11,550 nucleotides of DNA. Source: an uncultured Oscillospiraceae bacterium (GTDB lineage: Bacteria; Bacillota; Clostridia; Oscillospirales; Acutalibacteraceae). Location of the stretch: positions 1 to 11,550 of the forward strand of contig CABQAA010000037.1 of NCBI GenBank assembly GCA_902461995.1, read 5' to 3'. Under the pieces are notes generated by a model. It saw nothing but the letters and a program-made list of their open reading frames with translations. It did no database searches and was not told the DNA's origin. Of this stretch, positions 1 through 5,042 are shown piece after piece (position 1 is the first letter of the stretch; every line of letters starts with the position of its first letter). The position numbers and the translations under genes were made by a program.

Positions 1-760
1 CTCGTCTGCCTCGTCCACGCCGTCCACCGATTCCTCCACGTCCGACAAACCGGCCTCCAGTGAAGAGGCGCTCAAACCGGTCGATATGCTCTCCAAGACC
101 TGGAAGGCCGGATATGGCACCCTCACCCAGAAGAACGGCAAACTGATCCTGGCTCCCAACGAGACCAAGGATGCCGGCGCGTTCCTGCCCGGTGTCAAGC
201 TGGCGGCCGAGCCGACCACTGTGGAAATGAAGGTGTCCGGCCTGACCGGCCTGACCGCCGACATCACCAATCCCATGGTCAAGATCGTCTTCGGCGTGGG
301 TTCCACTGTACCCTCCAAAGATCCGGCCGCCAAGGGCATCTTCGACGTCCGGATCCAGGGCGGCAAGGTCTCCGTTTATGAATGGAACGCCGACTTTGAA
401 AAGCTGGCGGCTTCCACCGGTGGCTGGAAAGACGCCACCTACGGAGATTCCTTCCTTCTGAAGGTCGTCGTGGACGGCAGCTCCGTCACCGTTTCCATCG
501 ACGGTACCGCCATCGGCACCTGGACCCTCGGCCGCTTCGGCGACAGCTACAAGGGCGGTTCCATCGGCGTCGCCTCCTGGGGCGCCAAGGAAGGCCTGAC
601 CATCGAAAAGCTCGACGTGACGGCCGCTTCCCTCCAGACGCCGGGTGAAGACGACACCCCCAAGACCGGCGCCGCGCTGCCGATCACCGCGGCGATTCTG
701 CTCTTTGCGGCCGCGGCGGGCGTGGTACTGACCATGCGCACACGCAAAGAACACGCCTGA
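1..760 (+). CDS. Secreted surface protein, C-terminal part: jelly-roll-like domain plus sorting-type tail (5' end outside window)
   Basis: The reading frame is open from base 2 to the TGA at 758-760, so the start lies upstream. The ATG at 86 has no ribosome binding site and is internal. The visible 252 residues begin with a Ser/Thr/Pro-rich linker of about 28 residues, typical of exported multidomain proteins. Then follow about 180 residues of alternating beta-strands rich in Gly, Val and Thr (FDVRIQGGKVSVYEW, VVVDGSSVTVSIDGT, GGSIGVASWG). This pattern resembles concanavalin A-like/LamG or DUF1080-type jelly-roll domains, which bind or hydrolyse glycans. The last 34 residues hold TPKTG, a hydrophobic helix and a basic tail (MRTRKEHA). 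This is the layout of a sortase signal, although the motif is TPKTG rather than LPXTG. Anchoring to the wall or membrane is inferred. The ligand is unknown, and no catalytic residues can be assigned from this fragment. Confidence 0.8.
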   Translation, partial: SSASSTPSTDSSTSDKPASSEEALKPVDMLSKTWKAGYGTLTQKNGKLILAPNETKDAGAFLPGVKLAAEPTTVEMKVSGLTGLTADITNPMVKIVFGVGSTVPSKDPAAKGIFDVRIQGGKVSVYEWNADFEKLAASTGGWKDATYGDSFLLKVVVDGSSVTVSIDGTAIGTWTLGRFGDSYKGGSIGVASWGAKEGLTIEKLDVTAASLQTPGEDDTPKTGAALPITAAILLFAAAAGVVLTMRTRKEHA

Positions 761-776
761 TTTCTCATCAGCCCAG

Positions 777-807
777 CCCCCGCCGGTCGGACCCGGCGGG
801 GGTTTTT
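777..807 (+). terminator. Rho-independent terminator after the surface protein gene
   Basis: A 10-bp GC-only perfect stem, CCCCCGCCGG (777-786) pairing with CCGGCGGGGG (793-802), has a 6-nt loop and is followed by TTTTT (803-807). It lies 16 bases after the surface protein stop and only 24 bases before the next start codon. It should therefore uncouple the two genes unless there is readthrough. Confidence 0.9.
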
Positions 808-831
808 ATCATGCGGAAAGGATGACGCACG

Positions 832-1647
832 ATGCATACCCCTGTATTCTCTATTCATGTAGACTACGCCCGAGCCGGCATATCCGCAGACGGATCCCCC
901 ACGCTGCACGCCTATCTCCTCGACACCTGGCGGGACCGTGCGGAGCAGGGACCCCGCCCCGCCCTCATCATCTGCCCGGGCGGTGCTTACGCGTTTACGG
1001 CCAACCGGGAGGCCGAACCGGTGGCGGCACAATTCTGCGCCAGAGGCTACCACGTCTTCATACTGCGCTATACCACCACCCCCATGCCTTTTCCGGGAGC
1101 CCTCCTGGAACTTTCCGCCGCCGTGGCGATGGTGCGGGAGCACGCCGCGGATTGGAACGTCGATCCGGACCGCCTCTTTGTCTGCGGATTTTCAGCGGGA
1201 GGCCATCTGGCCGGGAGTCTCGGCATGTTCTGGAACCGGGATTTCGTAACGGCGCCGCTGGGGCTCGAGAAAGGCGCCAACCGGCCGGCCGGGATTCTGC
1301 TCTCTTACCCCGTCGTCACCTCGGGACCGTTTGCCCACCACGAGTCCATTCATAACCTGCTGCCCGACCGGTATGCGGAACAGCGGGACCTCGTTTCCCT
1401 GGAAAACCAGGTTACGGCGGACACACCCCCGGTTTTTCTGTGGCACACGGTCGAAGATCCAGTCGTTCCCGTGGAAAACAGTCTGATGCTGGCGAATGCC
1501 CTGCGGGCGGCGGGCGTTTCTTTCGAGCTGCATCTCTATCAGCACGGCGGCCACGGGCTCGCCCTGGCCAACCGGCTGACGGAGCGGATTCAGCCCGCCT
1601 GCGAAACCTGGGTGGAGCTGGCTGCGCTGTGGATGGAAAGCCTCTGA
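832..1647 (+). CDS. Alpha/beta hydrolase, acetyl esterase/lipase-like
   Basis: This is a 271-residue serine hydrolase with the alpha/beta-hydrolase fold. The oxyanion-hole strand reads LIICPGGAYAF (residues 45-55), where PGG replaces the usual HGG. The nucleophile elbow is GFSAGGHLAG, placing the catalytic Ser at residue 121. The acid is probably Asp209 (VEDPVVP) and the base His241 (HGGHGLA). Length and motif order match small cytoplasmic esterases of the acetyl-esterase/xylanase-accessory type (COG0657-like), which remove acetyl or other short acyl groups from sugars. No signal peptide is seen. The start at 832 is supported by AAAGGA at 817-822. Members of this family often sit beside glycan-degradation genes, which fits the lectin-like surface protein upstream. 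The true substrate cannot be read from sequence. No convincing promoter was found between the preceding terminator and the start. Confidence 0.85.
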   Translation: MHTPVFSIHVDYARAGISADGSPTLHAYLLDTWRDRAEQGPRPALIICPGGAYAFTANREAEPVAAQFCARGYHVFILRYTTTPMPFPGALLELSAAVAMVREHAADWNVDPDRLFVCGFSAGGHLAGSLGMFWNRDFVTAPLGLEKGANRPAGILLSYPVVTSGPFAHHESIHNLLPDRYAEQRDLVSLENQVTADTPPVFLWHTVEDPVVPVENSLMLANALRAAGVSFELHLYQHGGHGLALANRLTERIQPACETWVELAALWMESL

Positions 1648-1655
1648 TCCCCGGA

Positions 1656-1669
1656 GCTTTCCGGAAAGC
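1656..1669. repeat. 14-bp perfect palindrome after the hydrolase gene
   Basis: GCTTTCCGGAAAGC is its own reverse complement and starts 9 bases after the hydrolase stop. As RNA it could form only a 5-bp stem with a CCGG loop, and no T-tract follows. It is therefore a poor terminator; it may be a protein binding site or chance. Confidence 0.4.
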
Positions 1670-1703
1670 CCGCTTGTCTGCATAAACCAGTCCCCTGTCC
1701 TCC

Positions 1704-1732
1704 TTGACGAACAGACCGTTCTTATCTACAAT
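1704..1732 (+). promoter_or_regulatory. Sigma-70/SigA-type promoter for the CxxC membrane protein gene
   Basis: A -35 box TTGACG (1704-1709) and a -10 box TACAAT (1727-1732) are separated by exactly 17 bases. Transcription would start near 1739, giving an untranslated leader of about 80 bases before the ATG at 1818. Each box differs from consensus at one position. Confidence 0.65.
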
Positions 1733-1742
1733 AAAATGGAGA

Positions 1743-1797
1743 ATTGGCCGTGGCGGATCACGATTCCGCTCCCACAGGACGGCGTGAAACGGCCAAT
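1743..1797 (+). promoter_or_regulatory. Structured 5' leader: long-range inverted repeat before the ribosome binding site
   Basis: ATTGGCCGT (1743-1751) is perfectly complementary to ACGGCCAAT (1789-1797). Between the arms, CGGA (1754-1757) can pair with TCCG (1765-1768). The structure would occupy almost the whole predicted leader, beginning a few bases after the inferred transcription start and ending 4 bases before the AGAGGGGG ribosome binding site at 1801-1808. It does not match a riboswitch class that I recognise. It may stabilise the mRNA or modulate translation, or be a DNA operator. Confidence 0.45.
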
Positions 1798-1817
1798 CCA
1801 AGAGGGGGATCAGAACC

Positions 1818-2504
1818 ATGAAAATCTATCGCTGTCCATGCTGCGGCGAGGCCTGTCTGTCGTCAGCCGACAAGCTGTTTTATATCGATGGAAACAGGCG
1901 CCGTTACGCTAAGACTGTCCGCAGCAATGTATGTCCCTGCTGTAACGAGCGGTTTACACCGCAAAAACGTTATAAAGGCGTGGGGCTGTTGCTCATCGAA
2001 CTGGAGCTGCTGGGCATACTCGGAGGAATCGTCTACGCCACATTCGCGATCCACTGGACCTATATCTTGCTCTTCCTGCTGTTCGGCCTGCTGCTTGCTT
2101 TCGTGTTCGTTCCGATGACCAACCGGTCATTGGCCCTCGTGCGGTATGACCTGATAAAACGAGAACCCTTGTTCCCGGAACCAAACGCCACGGCCGAGAT
2201 AACCGAGGGGGTCGGCCGGATTGAGAATCTGGACATTCTCGGCATCCGGTTCGACAAGCACACCCCTGCAGTTCGATTTGAGGAAGCTTTTACCAACCGT
2301 CTGGTGCCGGTGGTGTTTTACAAAACACATAAACGGCAAAAGGGTGCTTTGCAGATCACGATTATGAAACGGGGATTCATCCCGGACACTCTGCTTCAGG
2401 AAGGGGCGGCGTTTACCGTCGTCGATAACGGCCGAGAAATCGCCCGGGGAATCCTAACCGATCTCCGTTCCCGTCCGCTTCAAAAGCAGAAATGGCAGTT
2501 CTGA
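1818..2504 (+). CDS. Two-TM membrane protein with paired CPCC zinc-ribbon-like motifs, unknown function
   Basis: This 228-residue protein is of no recognised family. Residues 4-42 carry two matching cysteine clusters, RCPCCG (Cys6, 8, 9) and VCPCCN (Cys39, 41, 42), about 33 residues apart, plus Cys13. This layout suggests a small zinc-ribbon or rubredoxin-like knuckle. Two hydrophobic segments follow at about residues 54-73 and 79-100, separated by a short polar turn, so N- and C-termini should be on the same side. By the positive-inside rule (RYK before, TNR after) this is probably the cytoplasm. The C-terminal 125 residues are soluble and beta-rich, with a strongly basic end. The start at 1818 is supported by AGAGGGGG at 1801-1808 and by a promoter upstream. 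Codon use looks less GC-biased than the operon to the right. The gene stands alone. Zinc binding is inferred from cysteine spacing only. Confidence 0.8.
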   Translation: MKIYRCPCCGEACLSSADKLFYIDGNRRRYAKTVRSNVCPCCNERFTPQKRYKGVGLLLIELELLGILGGIVYATFAIHWTYILLFLLFGLLLAFVFVPMTNRSLALVRYDLIKREPLFPEPNATAEITEGVGRIENLDILGIRFDKHTPAVRFEEAFTNRLVPVVFYKTHKRQKGALQITIMKRGFIPDTLLQEGAAFTVVDNGREIARGILTDLRSRPLQKQKWQF

Positions 2505-2559
2505 GCGAGTCCTTAACCTTTCCTTCACGGATGGGAAAACCGCCATCTGAACATAAGAA

Positions 2560-2594
2560 AACGGGGATCCCGCCGATTGTGTGGGATCCCCGTT
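2560..2594. terminator. Terminator hairpin with 12-bp perfect arms between convergent genes
   Basis: AACGGGGATCCC (2560-2571) pairs perfectly with GGGATCCCCGTT (2583-2594) around an 11-base loop. On the - strand the stem is followed by TTTTCTTAT, a good T-tract, so it should mainly end the acetyltransferase/small-protein transcript arriving from the right. On the + strand the tail is only CGTTCATT, so termination of the membrane protein gene from the left is weaker but possible. Confidence 0.8.
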
Positions 2595-2649
2595 CATTCC
2601 GTTAAGTATAATATGGATCAATTTGCCTTATAGTAAATCAAAAATGCTG

Positions 2650-2787
2650 CTATTCCGCCTCATCCGCCCATAAGTAGACGAGCTGCTGGATTTTTTCCTC
2701 CATCGTCACACCGTCCCTTGCCGCGAGATACCGGATTGTGCGGATCGTACCGTCATCCAGATGGAGCCAAATCGTCGTGTCGTCCAT
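2650..2787 (-). CDS. 45-residue ribbon-helix-helix-like small protein
   Basis: A short gene encodes 45 residues, beginning MDDTTIWLHLDDGTIR and ending YLWADEAE. The ATG at 2787 is preceded by a strong GGAGGGG ribosome binding site (about 2794-2800), and the start lies 23 bases after the acetyltransferase stop, so the two are probably co-transcribed. The pattern fits the ribbon-helix-helix fold: a strand of alternating residues (TTIWLHLDD, about 4-12), helix A (GTIRTIRYLAARDG, about 13-26), a VTMEEK turn, and helix B (EEKIQQLVYLWADE, about 30-43). Unlike classical DNA-binding members, the strand has Trp7, Leu8 and His9 rather than basic residues, and the N-terminus is acidic. DNA binding is therefore uncertain; it could be a partner or antagonist of the other RHH protein nearby. 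The coding call rests on the ribosome binding site and the fold pattern. Confidence 0.65.
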   Translation of the reverse strand: MDDTTIWLHLDDGTIRTIRYLAARDGVTMEEKIQQLVYLWADEAE

Positions 2788-2810
2788 AGCGCACCCCTCC
2801 CACGTCTGTT

Positions 2811-3452
2811 TTATTTCGTCCAGCCCGGATTCACCGGGCGGTCCCGGTAGTAATACGCTTTATCTCGGTCCGTAATCTCCCGTATAACCCGGCAGGGCAC
2901 ACCGTAAGCAACGCTGTTGTCCGGGATGTCCCTTGTGACGACGCTGCCCGCCCCGATCACCACGTTATTGCCGATGGTCACCCCGGGCAGCACCACGGCG
3001 TTCGCGCCGATCCATACATCGTTTCCAATGCGGATGGGCAGGGAAAACTGGGTGCCGTCCCGGCGGTATTCCCCATAAACAGGATGCCCTGTCACCGACA
3101 GGGTAACATTCGGGCCGAACATCACATGGTTGCCGATGAACACCTCGATGTCATCCACGATCACCATGTTGAAGTTGGCATAAAAATGGTGGCCGATATG
3201 GGTGTTGCAGCCATAGGCAAAATAGGCGGGGGCTTCGATCCACGCCTCTTCCCCCAGCTCCGCCAGAAGTCCTTCCAGAAGAGCCCGCTTGGTTTTAGCA
3301 TCGCCCGGCCGGGTGTGATTGAAGTCGAACATCACCTCTTTGCAGTGGCCGCGCTGCTTTTCGATCACCTTTTCGTACGCTTGGTCCTCCTTACCGGCAT
3401 GTCCGTATTCACAGTACAGCTGTCCGGCCTTCATCTGTTCTTCCAGAGACAT
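2811..3452 (-). CDS. Sugar O-acetyltransferase, maltose/galactoside acetyltransferase (LacA/Maa/NodL) type
   Basis: This 213-residue enzyme of the left-handed beta-helix family transfers acetyl from acetyl-CoA to a hydroxyl of a sugar. The N-terminal 60 residues form the helical Mac-type cap (MSLEEQMKAGQLY). From about residue 84 the hexapeptide repeats run to about 190 (IGNHVMFGPNVTL, IGNDVWIGANAVVLPGV, IGNNVVIGAGSVVTRDIP). They end in the family signature YGVPCRVIREI. The catalytic base is His123 in the VTGHPVY motif, and the acceptor-site motif FYANFN is at 90-95. Length is slightly above E. coli Maa (183) and LacA (203). The enzyme should be a cytoplasmic trimer. The start at 3452 has a near-perfect AAGGAGG 8 bases upstream. 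The natural acceptor sugar is unknown. The divergent RHH gene and tandem repeats over the predicted promoter suggest local repression. Confidence 0.93.
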   Translation of the reverse strand: MSLEEQMKAGQLYCEYGHAGKEDQAYEKVIEKQRGHCKEVMFDFNHTRPGDAKTKRALLEGLLAELGEEAWIEAPAYFAYGCNTHIGHHFYANFNMVIVDDIEVFIGNHVMFGPNVTLSVTGHPVYGEYRRDGTQFSLPIRIGNDVWIGANAVVLPGVTIGNNVVIGAGSVVTRDIPDNSVAYGVPCRVIREITDRDKAYYYRDRPVNPGWTK

Positions 3453-3545
3453 TGGACTTCCTCCTTTTGGTTTTTTTGAAATTCACGGTATTGGCTACGC
3501 CAACATTACAGCGATCACTATAAAATTTACAATGTTATATTTTAA

Positions 3546-3576
3546 TTTACTCCTACTTTATCCTGCTTTACCCTAA
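3546..3576. repeat. Three tandem ~10-bp repeats, candidate RHH operator
   Basis: Three head-to-tail units with the pattern TTTA(C)YCCTRM are seen: TTTACTCCTAC (3546-3556), TTTATCCTGC (3557-3566) and TTTACCCTAA (3567-3576). They lie between divergent genes and cover the -10 box and spacer of the predicted acetyltransferase promoter. Ribbon-helix-helix repressors commonly bind short sites repeated about once per helical turn, so this is a natural candidate operator for the adjacent RHH protein. Confidence 0.5.
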
Positions 3577-3583
3577 AAGTCAA
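3555..3583 (-). promoter_or_regulatory. Candidate promoter for the acetyltransferase gene
   Basis: Read on the - strand, TTGACT (3583-3578) is followed after 17 bases by TAAAGT (3560-3555). This would place the transcription start near 3548 and give a leader of about 95 bases. The -10 is imperfect, and other AT-rich hexamers exist further downstream in this region, so the exact promoter is uncertain. Confidence 0.4.
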
Positions 3584-3603
3584 TACTAAACGCGCTAAAA
3601 TAG

Positions 3604-3609
3604 TATACT
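3604..3609 (+). promoter_or_regulatory. Candidate -10 box for the RHH gene
   Basis: TATACT lies 21 bases upstream of the RHH start codon, and no good -35 hexamer stands 16-18 bases before it. It sits inside an 8-bp palindrome AGTATACT (3602-3609). Together with ATACT at 3583-3587, this gives inversely repeated ATACT/AGTAT elements that could be a regulator-dependent or autoregulated promoter. Confidence 0.35.
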
Positions 3610-3630
3610 GAAGGCGATGAGGTGATCAAT

Positions 3631-3795
3631 ATGCGGCCTTTGAAACGAAAAGTCAGCATCACACTGGATGAAGATCTGATCGAAAGAATCCGGGCGTTGT
3701 CAGAGGAACAGGATCGGTCTTTCTCACAGTACATCAATCTGGTTTTAAAAGAACACCTGAACAAACGAGAGAATTCCGGTAATCTGGACCAATAA
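3631..3795 (+). CDS. Ribbon-helix-helix (CopG/Arc-like) DNA-binding protein, 54 residues
   Basis: A short gene encodes 54 residues with a textbook RHH pattern. The basic N-terminal arm and strand are KRKVSITLDEDL (residues 5-16). Helix A is DLIERIRALSEEQ (15-27), the turn DRSFSQ (28-33), and helix B SQYINLVLKEHLNK (32-45), with a polar tail. The alternating strand residues Lys7, Ser9 and Thr11 would face the DNA major groove in a dimer. The start at 3631 has GAGGTG 6 bases upstream. The gene is divergent from the acetyltransferase and ends 7 bases before a shared terminator. No toxin gene lies directly downstream on the same strand, so it looks more like a stand-alone transcriptional regulator than an antitoxin. 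The targets are inferred to be its own promoter and the acetyltransferase promoter. The gene is AT-richer than the housekeeping genes to its right. Confidence 0.85.
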   Translation: MRPLKRKVSITLDEDLIERIRALSEEQDRSFSQYINLVLKEHLNKRENSGNLDQ

Positions 3796-3800
3796 AGGAT

Positions 3801-3847
3801 AAAAAACCCGCTCCTAATCGGCGTCAGCCATGGGGAGCGGGTTTTCT
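3801..3847. terminator. Bidirectional Rho-independent terminator between RHH gene and the long minus-strand operon
   Basis: AAAACCCGCTCC (3803-3814) pairs perfectly with GGAGCGGGTTTT (3834-3845) around a 19-base loop. It has an A-run on the left and a T-run on the right, so it works in both directions. It serves the RHH gene on the + strand and the last gene of the proBA-containing run on the - strand. Confidence 0.88.
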
Positions 3848-3855
3848 GTTCGGGT

Positions 3856-4935
3856 TCAGTCCTCTTTCGCAATGGATGTCAGCGCCCAACCGTCCGCTGT
3901 TTTGACCACCGTGTAAATCTGTGCATAAGTTGCCTGATCGGGGGTCGGAGGAATTTCATTGCCGTTGTCGTCGATAGCGATATCGTTGTTGGAAACGTAG
4001 GCCACCCGGACGGTTATGGTATCCTTTTGACGCTTCAGTGTGTCGATCACCGGCACATAGTTGGCAGAGACCGTTGTAAACGGCACGTGATAGCACGCGT
4101 TATCGGGATCGTATTCAAATGCAAAGCCCTGGCTTTCCTCTTCGATGCTGTGATGGTTCGGCACGGCTTCGGGGCCGAACAAATGGCGGTAGGAGGCCTC
4201 GATCTCATCCAGCGGGATCATGATCCGATACTCTTCGTCCTCGGGATACGCGCTGGTTTGATCGTCTTCCCGATACTGGCGCACCTGCTCGGCTTTGGTA
4301 ATCCGCCAAATAGCCGCCAGGAGCAGGGCATCCTGCTGTTCATCGTTGATGTTGGTGAACGGAGAGGGACAATACTGCATAACGGGCAGCAGAAAATCGT
4401 TCAGTTCCTTGCGCAGTGGGGTGTCGTCCTTCGCTTTCTGAATGGCATTGACGCCGGTGAGAATCAAAGACACCACCCCGACGACCGCCAGAACCAGCAC
4501 CAGGAAGCCCAACGGGGCGGCATACCACAGCCGTCCTTTGCGCCGTCCGTGCTTGGTATAGCGCGGGGACCGGATCGCCGCCTCCCCGCTGTCCTCCGGT
4601 ATCGCCAGACTGCCGGAGAATCCGGACAGGCGGCCGTCTTCGGCGGGCGGAAACTCCTCCGATGATTCGGACGAGAGGCTGTCCGTCCGGGCAAGCTCCC
4701 GCGCGGTGAGCTCTGCGGATTTTTCTTTATCCTTTTCCAGTCGCGTTTCCGGCTCCTGTTTGGGAGAGGATGCGGCCGAGAGCGGGGGTTCTAAAGGCGG
4801 TGTTCCGACTGGAGTATTCCGCTCGGCCGGCTTTTCCACCTGTTCACTCTCCGCGGCAGGGGCCTTTTCCGGCTCCGCCGTTTTTTTATTCCGGACACTC
4901 GGGGCCGGATTCTCGACCCGTTTCCAGTCGCTCAT
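3856..4935 (-). CDS. Single-pass membrane-anchored protein with long disordered N-terminus, unknown function
   Basis: The gene encodes 359 residues from an ATG at 4935, chosen because GGGAG lies 6-10 bases upstream. A longer reading from 4995 has no ribosome binding site. Residues 1-125 are low-complexity and rich in Pro, Glu, Ser and Ala, and should be disordered and cytoplasmic. A basic patch (KHGRRKGR, 128-135) precedes one strong transmembrane helix at about 137-160 (WYAAPLGFLVLVLAVVGVVSL), giving an N-in, C-out topology. The outer domain of about 195 residues mixes helix and strand. It ends in a beta-hairpin-rich portion (ITVRVAYVSNND, YAQIYTVVKTADGWALTSIAKED) like NTF2/SnoaL-type or lipoprotein-like accessory domains. 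No enzyme motif was seen. It is the last gene of the minus-strand run, about 107 bases after proA, and is closed by the bidirectional terminator. A functional link to proline synthesis is not implied by position. Confidence 0.8.
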   Translation of the reverse strand: MSDWKRVENPAPSVRNKKTAEPEKAPAAESEQVEKPAERNTPVGTPPLEPPLSAASSPKQEPETRLEKDKEKSAELTARELARTDSLSSESSEEFPPAEDGRLSGFSGSLAIPEDSGEAAIRSPRYTKHGRRKGRLWYAAPLGFLVLVLAVVGVVSLILTGVNAIQKAKDDTPLRKELNDFLLPVMQYCPSPFTNINDEQQDALLLAAIWRITKAEQVRQYREDDQTSAYPEDEEYRIMIPLDEIEASYRHLFGPEAVPNHHSIEEESQGFAFEYDPDNACYHVPFTTVSANYVPVIDTLKRQKDTITVRVAYVSNNDIAIDDNGNEIPPTPDQATYAQIYTVVKTADGWALTSIAKED

Positions 4936-5042
4936 ACAGTCTCCCAGTCCTTTCCGTGCCCCTGTCCTTTGGGCCATACGACGGGCACAATCCATCGAAA
5001 AATAAGCTCTATCCGCCCGATATGCAACCGAGGCGCTTGGTG

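Noticed and set aside
822..1355. 177-codon + strand frame overlapping the esterase start
   Set aside because: Arg/Pro/His-rich out-of-frame reading of the esterase gene. The esterase frame has the family motifs and the better spaced ribosome binding site.
1743..1797. Known riboswitch, T-box or tRNA-like element in the leader
   Set aside because: No conserved T-box sequence, tRNA arms or familiar riboswitch core could be seen, so it is reported only as an unassigned inverted repeat.
2650..3795. Toxin-antitoxin system based on the RHH protein
   Set aside because: No RelE/ParE-, HicA- or GNAT-type toxin is adjacent on the same strand. The neighbour is a Maa/LacA-type acetyltransferase with intact catalytic His, not a toxin family.
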